Source of the DNA: Thermohalobaculum sp039184865
GTDB taxonomy: Bacteria > Pseudomonadota > Alphaproteobacteria > Rhodobacterales > Rhodobacteraceae
DNA: 64,000 nucleotides
Direction of reading: 5' to 3'
Assembly: GCA_039184865.1 (NCBI GenBank)
Contig: JBCDAV010000017.1
Coordinates: 31,327 to 95,326 of the forward strand
The notes below the pieces were generated by a model, which saw nothing but the letters and a program-made list of their open reading frames with translations, searched no databases and was not told where the DNA came from. The position numbers and the translations under genes were made by a program. Positions 8,883 to 16,206 of the stretch are shown one piece after another; position 1 is the first letter of the stretch, and the number at the start of each line of letters is the position of its first letter.

Positions 8883-9014
8883 GGTCTCCCCCGGCATCAT
8901 CCGTGATGAACGGAAAAACTACGGGAGAAATTCTGATAAACCTTGAAGGATAAGAGTTAATCGGAAATCCGAGACGATTTTTTCGAGATTTTTCGACGGA
9001 TCGAAACTGACAGG

Positions 9015-9356
9015 TCAGCTCATCCGCGAGCCGTTCGGGACGGGATGCTCGAGCGACAACAGCACGACCTCACCAGCCGCGTCATGCGCGCCGAGGGTCA
9101 GGACCTCGGACATGAACGGCCCGATCTGGCGCGGCGGGAAATTCACGACGGCCATGACCTGGCGGCCGATCATCTGCTCGGGCGTGTAATGTGCCGTAAT
9201 CTGTGCGGAGGTCTTCTTGACGCCGATATCGGTGCCGAAGTCGATCCAGAGCTTCATCGCGGGCTTGCGCGCTTCCGGAAACGGCTGGGCGTCGGTGACC
9301 GTCCCGGCCCGGATATCGACTTTCAGGAAATCGTCGAAACTGATCTGGTCGCTCAT
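9015..9356 (-). CDS. csaA: tRNA-binding / chaperone CsaA-family protein
   Basis: A 113-residue single OB-fold protein of the CsaA/Trbp111 type. It opens ISFDDFLKVDIRAGTV and has GVKKTSAQI, VVNFPPRQIGPFMSEVLTLG and SLEHPVPNGSRM, all family signatures. These dimers bind tRNA and have been described as secretion-related chaperones. The ATG at 9356 follows GGGAGGATC, which decides it over an in-frame ATG 13 codons upstream. It stands alone between the protease gene and the phasin terminator. Confidence 0.93.
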   Translation of the reverse strand: MSDQISFDDFLKVDIRAGTVTDAQPFPEARKPAMKLWIDFGTDIGVKKTSAQITAHYTPEQMIGRQVMAVVNFPPRQIGPFMSEVLTLGAHDAAGEVVLLSLEHPVPNGSRMS

Positions 9357-9407
9357 GATGGATCCTCCCGCGGCGGCATCCCGTATTCCGGACATGTTGA
9401 TCAGGCA

Positions 9408-9441
9408 ACAGAAAACCGCCCGCGAGGGAGGGCGCGGACGG
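9408..9441 (-). terminator. Rho-independent terminator of the phasin gene
   Basis: On the minus strand CCGTCCGCG and CGCGGGCGG form a nine-pair stem (one G-U) around an eight-base loop, followed at once by TTTTCTGTT. It lies 55 bases after the phasin stop and before csaA. Confidence 0.75.
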
Positions 9442-9495
9442 TCTCTTGAGCGGCGGCTGGGAGGTACCCGTCGCCCTTGGGGTAAGTCTTCGGTC

Positions 9496-9963
9496 TCAGT
9501 TGGCCAGCTTGCCGGTCGCTTCCTGCATCTCGGCGAATGCTTCTTCGGCGCGCGATTTCAGGATCTCGAACGCGTCGGTGTTTGTCGAGTTGGCCATCTC
9601 GGCGACTTCCTTGACGTCGGACATCGCCTTTTCCATCGCGGTCTTCAGGGTCTCGTAGTTTGCCTGAGCCGACTCGACGGTCATGCCCTGACCCTGCAGC
9701 GCGTTGATCCGGTCCTTCGTCTCGGCAATCGCAGCCTCGAACATCTCGGTCTGGCGCTTGGCGATCGCGGCGTAGCCGGAATAGGCGGTCTTGTTGGCCT
9801 CGACGAAGGCGGCCATGTTCTTCTTCTGCGCTTCCTGGAAGACGCCCATGTCGAATGTCGGGAATTCCGGCATCTTGTCGAAGCCCGGAAGTTTGTCAAA
9901 GCCCGGGACCTTCATTGCGTCGGTCATGGCGTTGAAGTCGAAGAACGGAAACTTGTCCATCAT
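9496..9963 (-). CDS. phaP: Phasin family protein (polyhydroxyalkanoate granule coat)
   Basis: A 155-residue helical, alanine- and glutamate-rich protein of the phasin_2 family. The N-terminus carries an aromatic/proline repeat region (PFFDFNAM, GFDKLPGFDKMPEFP). A long amphipathic stretch starting MGVFQEAQKKNMAAFVEANK follows. Phasins coat PHA granules and control their size. AGGAG is seven bases before the first of two adjacent ATG codons, hence the start at 9963. Two copies of a TGC-N3-GCA palindrome cover its promoter, and a strong terminator follows, so it is a single-gene transcript. Confidence 0.9.
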   Translation of the reverse strand: MMDKFPFFDFNAMTDAMKVPGFDKLPGFDKMPEFPTFDMGVFQEAQKKNMAAFVEANKTAYSGYAAIAKRQTEMFEAAIAETKDRINALQGQGMTVESAQANYETLKTAMEKAMSDVKEVAEMANSTNTDAFEILKSRAEEAFAEMQEATGKLAN

Positions 9964-10020
9964 TGGTCTGCTCCTGTGTTCCGGACCTGTCTGCATGACG
10001 TGTCCTCGGTGGCTGGAGCC

Positions 10021-10049
10021 AATATTGTGCGCCGCAACACGAAATGCAA
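10021..10049 (-). promoter_or_regulatory. Probable phasin promoter
   Basis: On the minus strand TTGCAT and AATATT are separated by 17 bases. Transcription would start about 50 bases before the phasin ATG. The spacer and -10 box are covered by palindrome copy B. Confidence 0.5.
10025..10039. promoter_or_regulatory. Palindrome copy B (candidate phasin operator, proximal)
   Basis: TTGTGCGCCGCAACA, core TGC-N3-GCA, overlapping the -10 box and spacer of the phasin promoter. It is identical to the perfect copy at 10058-10072 over its first 12 bases. Position suggests repression. Confidence 0.55.
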
Positions 10050-10057
10050 GGTGTTTT

Positions 10058-10072
10058 TTGTGCGCCGCACAA
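10058..10072. promoter_or_regulatory. Palindrome copy C (perfect 15-bp inverted repeat)
   Basis: TTGTGCGCCGCACAA is a perfect palindrome with seven-base arms around one base. It lies just upstream of the phasin -35 box. The PhaR repressors of Paracoccus and Rhodobacter bind sites with core TGC-N3-GCA, so a PhaR operator is the leading idea. Confidence 0.6.
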
Positions 10073-10110
10073 TTTTGCGTCGACGTGGTGTTCAGATCCT
10101 CTGAGAGACC

Positions 10111-10614
10111 TCAGGCGGTTCCGTAGGCATCGTCGATGGCAATCGTCATCGCTTCCTGCGGCGACTGGTTCGACCATCCGACCAACTGGAATGCCGGGTA
10201 GAACTTCTCGGCATAGGCCACCGCGGTCATCACCATCGCCTCGATCTGCTCGACGGTCGCCGTGGCACCGCCCGCGAGGGTCAGCCCGTAGCGGAACGCC
10301 ATCATCTTCTGGTCGGGCCAGAGCGTGAACCCGCCGCACCAGACCCGGTCATTGACCATATTGATCAGAGCGAGCATCTCGTCCATGCGCTCTTCGGGCG
10401 GCGTAAGCTCGAAGGTGCAGACGAGGCGCAGCATGTCGTCATAGCTCGACCAGTTGAGATTGACCGAATAGACGCGCCAGTGCCCTTCGATCGCCATCGC
10501 GATCTGGTCTTCGCCGACGCGGTCGAATTCCCAGTCGGCATGTTCCGCGACGGTTTCCACGATGTCGATGGGATGAATGTCGGTGGATAGGAAATCTTGC
10601 TCGAGTGCTGACAT
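10111..10614 (-). CDS. YbjN domain-containing protein
   Basis: A 167-residue soluble protein of the YbjN family, whose fold resembles type III secretion chaperones and whose role is unclear. It begins MSALEQDF, has GHWRVYSVNLNWSSYDDMLRLVC in mid-protein and ends PQEAMTIAIDDAYGTA. The start at 10614 has GAGG close upstream. It sits alone between the phasin operators and a 200-base gap; alphaproteobacterial genomes often carry one such gene. No function can be read from the neighbours. Confidence 0.85.
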   Translation of the reverse strand: MSALEQDFLSTDIHPIDIVETVAEHADWEFDRVGEDQIAMAIEGHWRVYSVNLNWSSYDDMLRLVCTFELTPPEERMDEMLALINMVNDRVWCGGFTLWPDQKMMAFRYGLTLAGGATATVEQIEAMVMTAVAYAEKFYPAFQLVGWSNQSPQEAMTIAIDDAYGTA

Positions 10615-10763
10615 TGCCTCACTGCCCCATTTTGTGGTGGCTCTGTGAGGTTGGCCCACAGGAGCCCCTGGGTTGCCATATACCGGGCGGCTGCTCTTCT
10701 CGCCCACGAGATATGGTGTCAGGAAACCAGTGGATGTAAAGATGATTCTGCTGCCACCAAGAA

Positions 10764-10787
10764 ATATTCACAGCTGAGTGTGGATAA
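10764..10787. promoter_or_regulatory. Pair of facing DnaA-box-like 9-mers
   Basis: On the minus strand TTATCCACA (10779-10787) matches the DnaA consensus exactly. On the plus strand ATATTCACA (10764-10772) matches eight of nine. They lie in the 200-base gap 10615-10815, which otherwise shows no gene. Nothing nearby supports a chromosomal origin. Confidence 0.3.
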
Positions 10788-10815
10788 ACTCGGCTGGGCT
10801 TCCCCGGATGCGGAG

Positions 10816-11028
10816 TCAGTCTCCGAACGGGCTGCCACCGTTGGCGCCGTTGAACAGGAGGAACAACCAGACCGCGCCGACGCCGATCAGGGCGAGACCG
10901 CCGTAGAGCACGAACTCGACGTCGACCGAGATGCCCAAGAACGCGACCCCGCCGCCGATCACGATCAGGACGATCGGAATGAGCAGGGCCAGAATCCCTC
11001 GGCCGAGGGCTTTGAGCAGGTCGATCAT
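10816..11028 (-). CDS. Small two-helix membrane protein
   Basis: A 70-residue protein beginning MIDLLKALGRG. It has two predicted transmembrane helices (about residues 10-30 and 38-58) and a short GANGGSPFGD tail. It overlaps the stop of the DMT transporter gene by ATGA and is preceded by GGGAGA, so it is co-translated with the transporter. No known function; a small partner or stability factor of the transporter is possible. Confidence 0.65.
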   Translation of the reverse strand: MIDLLKALGRGILALLIPIVLIVIGGGVAFLGISVDVEFVLYGGLALIGVGAVWLFLLFNGANGGSPFGD

Positions 11029-11936
11029 GTTCTCTCCCTCGGTTGCACTAGCGCCAATCCGAGCATCATAACGATCAAAGATGCCCAGACCCAGATCGAG
11101 TTCTGCTCGCCCAGAACGATGATCCCCAGAAACACGCCGGCCAGCGTGACGACATAGCCCACCTGTGCTGCGAAGACCGGACCCGCGCGCGAGATCAGCC
11201 ACACGAAACCCGCATAGGCGCCGACATGGCAGGCGGTCATGGCGATCAGAGACAGCTCGGCGAGGTCGAAGGCGCCGAGCATCATGATCTCTCCGCTCAC
11301 GAACACCGCGGGAAGCAGAAGCAGCAGCGCTGCCCAGAAAAGACCGCACATGGTCTGCATCGGATCTATATCCCGGGGTTGAGCGCGGCCTATGTAGAGG
11401 TTTTCGATCGTGTAGCAGAGGCTCGTCAGGAGCGGCAGGGCAAGCCAGGCGACCTTTTCGGGCTCCGGCAGGCTGGCGTCGGGCACCACGAGGAACAGAA
11501 CCGCGACGGCGCCGAAGATCAGGCCGAGACTGCGGACCCCGTCCAGGCGCTCCATGCGTATGATGATTGCCCCGAGATAGGTCATGATCGGAACCATGGC
11601 GATGACGATGGACATCACGCCGACCGGCAGGTGCTGCATCCCGGTGTAGCCGAGCACGTGCGGCAGGGCCGTGCCGGTCAGTCCACACACGGCGTAGAAG
11701 ATCAGATGGCGGCGGGTCAGCGGCAGGCTTTGCCCGCGCACGATCAACAAGGCGGCCAGCGCAACGGCCCCAAGCACGGTGCCGGTGAAGCTGATCCCGA
11801 CCGGGTGGTGGCCGGCGTTTACGACGAGCTTCGAAAAAAGCTGCGTGCTGCCCCAGGCGAGCCCGCACAACAGCATGACCAGCCAGAAAGCCGCGTTGGT
11901 CCGAGCACCCGAGCGGAGAACCTGCTGCTCAGCCAT
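11025..11936 (-). CDS. DMT-superfamily (EamA) transporter
   Basis: A 303-residue inner-membrane protein with about ten helices in two EamA repeats. The first repeat opens FWLVMLLCGLAWGSTQLFSK and includes HPVGISFTGTVLGA; the second includes YTIENLYIGRAQP and ends in GIIVLGEQNSIWVWASL. The conserved E in the last repeat (LGEQ) is typical. Members export metabolites such as amino acids or nucleobases; the substrate is unknown here. It forms a two-gene unit with the 70-residue membrane protein downstream. Confidence 0.9.
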   Translation of the reverse strand: MAEQQVLRSGARTNAAFWLVMLLCGLAWGSTQLFSKLVVNAGHHPVGISFTGTVLGAVALAALLIVRGQSLPLTRRHLIFYAVCGLTGTALPHVLGYTGMQHLPVGVMSIVIAMVPIMTYLGAIIIRMERLDGVRSLGLIFGAVAVLFLVVPDASLPEPEKVAWLALPLLTSLCYTIENLYIGRAQPRDIDPMQTMCGLFWAALLLLLPAVFVSGEIMMLGAFDLAELSLIAMTACHVGAYAGFVWLISRAGPVFAAQVGYVVTLAGVFLGIIVLGEQNSIWVWASLIVMMLGLALVQPRERT

Positions 11937-11948
11937 GCCGCGCCGACA

Positions 11949-12203
11949 TCACTCGGTGTCCGCGAGTTTTGCCTCCAGCGCAGCGATACGCTCCTGCAGG
12001 GTTTCGTTTTCCTCGCGCGCCTTGACCGCCATTTCGCGCACGGCGTCGAATTCCTCGCGGGTGACGAGATTGCTCTCGGCCAGAAACCGCTCCATCATGC
12101 TGCGCACGGCGGTTTGCGCCTCGTCCCGCGCGCCTTGTGCGACCCCGGCCGCGTTGGTCATCAGTTGACTGAGATCGTCAAAGAACTTCGAGCGCGTCTG
12201 CAT
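11949..12203 (-). CDS. ubiK: UbiK accessory factor (BMFP domain)
   Basis: An 84-residue protein with the membrane fusogenic BMFP layout. The N-terminus is MQTRSKFFDDLSQLMTNAAG. The C-terminus is a trimeric coiled coil (VTREEFDAVREMAVKAREEN, LQERIAALEAKL). UbiK helps the ubiquinone biosynthesis complex at the membrane. GGTGAGAAC precedes the ATG at 12203, which rejects a longer frame with a non-conserved N-terminal extension. It lies 12 bases upstream of the DMT gene in the same direction. Confidence 0.88.
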   Translation of the reverse strand: MQTRSKFFDDLSQLMTNAAGVAQGARDEAQTAVRSMMERFLAESNLVTREEFDAVREMAVKAREENETLQERIAALEAKLADTE

Positions 12204-12355
12204 GTTCTCACCGCCTGTCGTATCGCCACGCATATATGGCGTCACCCGCCCCCTTGGCAACCGCCCTCGGGCAGGCTTGCCGCCGGTCCGGCTTGCAGCG
12301 ATAACACGGCTCAAGAGCCAACGAATACAACGGCCCGAGCCTGGGGAGAGATCGG

Positions 12356-13465
12356 ATGCCTACGCCACCGTTTCGCGCTGATCATGTCGGCAGCCTGTTG
12401 CGCCCGAAGAGCGTCAAACAGGCCCGCAGGGAGCATCTCGAAAACGGAACTCTCTCGGCGGAGGGACTTGCAGAGGTCGAGAATGCCGCGATCCGCGACT
12501 CGATCCGGATGCAGGAGGACGTCGGCCTCAAGGCCGTGACGGATGGCGAGGCACGCCGGTCCTTCTGGCACTACGACTTCATGGGGATGCTGACGGGGCT
12601 CGATCTGGTCGAACGCGACGAGGGCGTGCAGTTCGCCGGGGTCAAGCTGAGGCCGATCTTTCCGACGATCTCCGGGCCGCTCGACTTCCCGGACGACCAT
12701 CCGATGCTGGAACATTACCGCTTCGTTGCGGCGAACACTGCGGTCATGCCGAAGATCTCGATCCCCGGCCCGTCCTGCTGCCATTTCCGGACGGCACTGG
12801 ATGACATCGCCGTGCCCGAATACCGCGATATCGAAGTGTTCACAGCCGCAATCGCCGCAACCTACAGGAAGGCGGTTCAGGCGTTCTACGATGCCGGTTG
12901 CCGTTACCTGCAGATGGACGACATCTTTTTTGCCTATCTCTGCGATCCCAAGCACCGCGCCCAGAAAGAGGCGCAGGGCCAGGATCCGGACTGGCTGATC
13001 GAGCGCTACGCGTGGATGATGCGCGAGGCCATTCGGGATCGCCCCGACGACATGGTGATCGGAATGCACATGTGCCGGGGCAATTTCCGTTCCACCCATG
13101 CGGCTGAGGGCGCTTATGACCCTGCGGCGGACGCCGTGTTCAACCAGACCGGGGTCGACATCTTCTTCATGGAGTATGACACCGAGCGCGCCGGAGGGCT
13201 GGAGCCGTTGAGATTGCTCTCGAAAGGCAAGCAGCGCGTCATGCCGGGGTTCGTGACCACCAAGACAGCACCGCTGGAAGACATCGACGATCTGCGCAGA
13301 AGGTTTGACGAAGCAGCAGGCTTTGCCGATCTCGACCAGCTCGGCATCGCGCCGCAGTGCGGCTTTGCCTCGACCGAAGAGGGCAACACGATCACCGAGG
13401 ACGATCAACGGCGCAAGCTGGAGCTGGTCGTGCGAACCGCAGAAGCCGTCTGGGGCAGTGTCTGA
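12356..13465 (+). CDS. Cobalamin-independent methionine synthase II family protein (MetE C-terminal-like)
   Basis: A 369-residue TIM-barrel protein related to the C-terminal catalytic half of MetE. It begins PPFRADHVGSLLRP, typical of the short MetE-like family. The zinc-site elements are HMCRGNFRSTH (His and Cys), FFMEYD (Glu) and QCGFAST (Cys), so the metal centre looks intact. It lacks the MetE N-terminal domain that helps bind folate, so methyl donor and acceptor are unknown. Homologues process sulfur or methylthio compounds in other contexts. The start follows GGGGAGAGATCGG. Confidence 0.85.
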   Translation: MPTPPFRADHVGSLLRPKSVKQARREHLENGTLSAEGLAEVENAAIRDSIRMQEDVGLKAVTDGEARRSFWHYDFMGMLTGLDLVERDEGVQFAGVKLRPIFPTISGPLDFPDDHPMLEHYRFVAANTAVMPKISIPGPSCCHFRTALDDIAVPEYRDIEVFTAAIAATYRKAVQAFYDAGCRYLQMDDIFFAYLCDPKHRAQKEAQGQDPDWLIERYAWMMREAIRDRPDDMVIGMHMCRGNFRSTHAAEGAYDPAADAVFNQTGVDIFFMEYDTERAGGLEPLRLLSKGKQRVMPGFVTTKTAPLEDIDDLRRRFDEAAGFADLDQLGIAPQCGFASTEEGNTITEDDQRRKLELVVRTAEAVWGSV

Positions 13466-13482
13466 AGCGAAGAGGCCGCAAT

Positions 13483-13932
13483 ATGGGCGTACCCGATCCC
13501 GAGCGTGATCCGCAGTTCTACGCCGGCGTTCCATTGCGCCGGTTCGTGGCGTTTCTGATCGATTTCGTGATCGTGATGTTCCTGCTGCTGTGCATGGCAT
13601 TTGTCGGTGGCGCCCTGTCGCTCGGCACGATCTTTCTCGCAGGGCCGCTGCTTATGGTGATGTTCGGCGCCGTCGGGTTTCTCTATCGCTGGATCATGAT
13701 CGCTCAACGTTCGGCGACGGTCGGGATGATGATCACCGGGATCGAGATCCGCGACCGGGAAGGCGACCGGATGGCGCAACTCACGGCGTTCATCCACACG
13801 GCGGGGTTCTACGTGACCTATTTCTTCCTGCCGCTGCTGTTCATCGGCTGGTTCCTGATGTTGACCTCGCCCCACCGGCGCGCCATGCATGACCTGATTC
13901 TCGGTTCGGTGGTGATCAACCGCCCAGCCTGA
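13483..13932 (+). CDS. RDD family membrane protein
   Basis: A 149-residue protein with the RDD pattern. LRRFVAFLIDFVIVM carries the Arg and Asp of the first motif, two more helices follow, and the family's second signature appears as SATVGMMITGIEI. The tail DLILGSVVI is typical. RDD proteins have been linked to Na+/H+ antiport in some species, but most are uncharacterised. AGAGG lies ten bases upstream of the ATG. It starts 18 bases after the MetE-like gene and is probably in its operon. Confidence 0.85.
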   Translation: MGVPDPERDPQFYAGVPLRRFVAFLIDFVIVMFLLLCMAFVGGALSLGTIFLAGPLLMVMFGAVGFLYRWIMIAQRSATVGMMITGIEIRDREGDRMAQLTAFIHTAGFYVTYFFLPLLFIGWFLMLTSPHRRAMHDLILGSVVINRPA

Positions 13933-14111
13933 GCCAGCCCCCTCGCAGCAGTGCAGAATGCAATAAATTTCCGCTGTGCGGGCGGATGTTCTTCGGCGGG
14001 ACAAACACAAGTGTATTTGATCCATTTTTCTCTAAATCTGACGTTCGCGCCGCGTGACAACACGGGCGAATTCGGTATCGTTGCGAAGTTGGTAACGAGT
14101 TCGGAGTCCGG

Positions 14112-14912
14112 ATGAGCCATCACGAAACTTCCCTCAAGGCTCAGTTCTATCTGACAGCGCCTCAACCTTGCGCTTACCTGGAAGGGCGCGAGGAGCGGAA
14201 GGTTTTCACGACGCTCAATGGCACGTCTGCAGTTTCGGTCAACGATGCGCTGAGCCACAAGGGATTTCGGCGCAGCCAATCGGTCATCTACCGTCCTGCC
14301 TGCGTCGGTTGCTCGGCCTGTCTGTCGATCCGCGTTCCGGTTTCGGCATTCAAGGCTGGCAAGACGCAGCGGCGCATCCTGAAGCGCAATGCCGATCTGG
14401 CGCGCCGGCCGTGCGAGGCCTGGGCGACCGAGACGCAGTTCGCACTGTTCCGCCGATATCTCGGCGATCGTCACGCGGACGGCGGCATGGCGGATATGGA
14501 CGCGTTCGACTATGCCTCGATGGTCGACGAGACGCCGGTGAACTCGATGGTCGTCGAATATCACGACACGGACCCGGAGACCGGAAACACGACGCTGGTG
14601 GCGGCGTGTCTGAGCGACATCCTCGGCGACGGCCTGTCAATGGTCTATTCGTTCTTTGACCCGGCCTACAGCGATCGCAGCCTCGGCAGCTTCATGATCC
14701 TCGATCATATCGAAATGGCGCGCGAAATGGGGCTGGCGCACGTCTATCTCGGGTATTGGGTCGCCGGTTCGAGAAAGATGGACTACAAGATCAGCTTCCG
14801 GCCATTTGAGCTTTGCGACGGTTCCAGCTGGCACCGTTTCGACAGCCGCGAAATGTTCGACGCCTGGCAGGTCAGGCGAATGACGCTGATTCAGGACCGG
14901 TTGCTGGGCTGA
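14112..14912 (+). CDS. bpt: Aspartate/glutamate leucyltransferase
   Basis: A 266-residue N-degron transferase. It moves Leu from leucyl-tRNA to proteins with N-terminal Asp or Glu, marking them for ClpAP. Diagnostic segments are FYLTAPQPCAYLEGREERKV, NDALSHKGFRRSQS and the cysteine cluster YRPACVGCSACLSIRVPV. The C-terminal GNAT-like domain has YLGYWVAGSRKMDYK and RPFELCDG. Length fits the family. It appears to be a single gene with a 179-base upstream gap that shows no other gene. Confidence 0.93.
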   Translation: MSHHETSLKAQFYLTAPQPCAYLEGREERKVFTTLNGTSAVSVNDALSHKGFRRSQSVIYRPACVGCSACLSIRVPVSAFKAGKTQRRILKRNADLARRPCEAWATETQFALFRRYLGDRHADGGMADMDAFDYASMVDETPVNSMVVEYHDTDPETGNTTLVAACLSDILGDGLSMVYSFFDPAYSDRSLGSFMILDHIEMAREMGLAHVYLGYWVAGSRKMDYKISFRPFELCDGSSWHRFDSREMFDAWQVRRMTLIQDRLLG

Positions 14913-14979
14913 TACAGACCACAATAAGAACCGGCTTTTCCGAATACCGGAAATCACTTACGCGAGGCTGACAAGGACT

Positions 14980-14995
14980 TGGCGATTTTTCGCCA
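14980..14995 (+). terminator. Short hairpin after bpt (weak terminator or operator)
   Basis: TGGCGA and TCGCCA form a perfect six-base stem around TTTT, 68 bases after the bpt stop. There is only CTTTCC after it, so intrinsic termination would be weak. It is also just upstream of the TRAP promoter. Confidence 0.3.
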
Positions 14996-15012
14996 CTTTC
15001 CAATGCGAAGAA

Positions 15013-15040
15013 TTTACATTGGCGGAGCAATGACTATTGT
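15013..15040 (+). promoter_or_regulatory. Probable promoter of the TRAP binding-protein genes
   Basis: TTTACA (15013-15018) and TATTGT (15035-15040) are separated by 16 bases, 66 bases before the translation start. Palindrome copy D overlaps the -10 box. Confidence 0.5.
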
Positions 15041-15051
15041 GCGCCGCTCAT
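15037..15051. promoter_or_regulatory. Palindrome copy D (candidate TRAP operator)
   Basis: TTGTGCGCCGCTCAT matches 13 of 15 bases of the perfect phasin palindrome. It overlaps the likely -10 box of the TRAP binding-protein gene. Confidence 0.5.
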
Positions 15052-15105
15052 AGAACAGATGGCAAAGCCGTACTCCGGCTTTCGGGGGACATCGAGGGGA
15101 AACCG

Positions 15106-16194
15106 TTGGATCGTCGAGCATTTTTCCAGCGCGCAACCGCCGGAGCGACAGGCGCAGCAGCACTTGCTGCACCCGCCCTGTCGCAGGACAGACAGCGGTT
15201 GCGAATGGTGACCTCATGGCCCCGGAACTTCCCCGGTCTCGGCACCGGAGCCCAGCGCATCGCCGACCGGATCACGCAGACGAGCGGCGGCAGGCTCGAG
15301 GTCAAGCTGTTCTCGTCTGGCGAACTCGTCCCGGCTTTCGGCGTGTTCGATGCCGTCGCCTCGGGCGAGGCGACGATGTACCACTCAGCCGAATACTATT
15401 TCGAGAAGAAGCACCGCGGGTTCAACTTTTTCACGTCAGTCCCGCTCGGCCTGACGACCAAGGAAATGAATTCCTGGATCGCCTATGGGGGCGGGCAGGA
15501 ATTGTGGGACGAACTGTCCGGCGGTTTCGGCGTGAAGTCGCTTCTGGCCGGGAACACCGGCGTCCAGATGGGCGGCTGGTTCCGCGAAGCCGTCACCACG
15601 ATGGACGATTTAAAGAAGCTGACCTTCCGGATGCCGGGCCTCGGCGGTGAGACGCTGCGCCAGATCGGTGCCAATGCGATCTCACTGCCAGGTGGTGAGA
15701 TCTTCGAGGCCGTCCAGTCGGGCAAGATCGACGCGACGGAATGGGTCGGCCCCTACAACGATCTGGCCTTCGGGATCCAGAAGCTGCTCAAGGTCTACAT
15801 GTATCCGGGGTTCCACGAGCCGGGCACGGTTTCGTCGCTCGGGATCAACCGGGTCTGGTGGGACGGGCTGACGGACAGTGACCGGACCCTGATCCAGGCC
15901 TGTGCCGAGGCCGAGAACGATGTGATGATCGCCGAGTACAACGCCAACAACGGCAGCTCGTTGCGCGAACTGACCTCCGAGCACGACGTCGTGCTGAACG
16001 CTTTCCCGCAGGATGTCTGGTCCGAGATCGCCAAGGTTGGCGATCAGGTCGTCGCCGATGCGGCGCGGGACGATCTGACAAGCGCGAAAATCTACAGCAG
16101 CTACAAGCGGTTCCGAAAATCGGTCGCGAGCTGGTCCGCGATTTCCGATCAGGCCTATCTGCGCGCCCGCGCCGATGTGCTTGGACAGGTCTGA
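15106..16194 (+). CDS. TRAP transporter substrate-binding protein (TakP-like), first copy
   Basis: A 362-residue periplasmic binding protein of the DctP/TakP group. The N-terminus has a twin-arginine type signal (DRRAFFQRATAGATGAAALA, cleavage near ALSQ). The mature part has MVTSWPRNFPGLG, EYYFEKKHRGF and ATEWVGPYNDLAFG, the ligand region of the 2-oxo/hydroxy-acid binders. I chose TTG at 15106 because GAGGGGA is seven bases upstream; the frame stays open further up but would include the promoter and palindrome. The neighbour downstream is a paralogue. No TRAP membrane subunit is present here. Confidence 0.88.
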   Translation: MDRRAFFQRATAGATGAAALAAPALSQDRQRLRMVTSWPRNFPGLGTGAQRIADRITQTSGGRLEVKLFSSGELVPAFGVFDAVASGEATMYHSAEYYFEKKHRGFNFFTSVPLGLTTKEMNSWIAYGGGQELWDELSGGFGVKSLLAGNTGVQMGGWFREAVTTMDDLKKLTFRMPGLGGETLRQIGANAISLPGGEIFEAVQSGKIDATEWVGPYNDLAFGIQKLLKVYMYPGFHEPGTVSSLGINRVWWDGLTDSDRTLIQACAEAENDVMIAEYNANNGSSLRELTSEHDVVLNAFPQDVWSEIAKVGDQVVADAARDDLTSAKIYSSYKRFRKSVASWSAISDQAYLRARADVLGQV

Positions 16195-16206
16195 GGAGGC
16201 CGGGCG

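Noticed and set aside
12204..12355. Possible riboswitch upstream of the MetE-like gene
   Set aside because: I looked for SAM-II, SAM/SAH and cobalamin elements; no recognisable conserved core is present.
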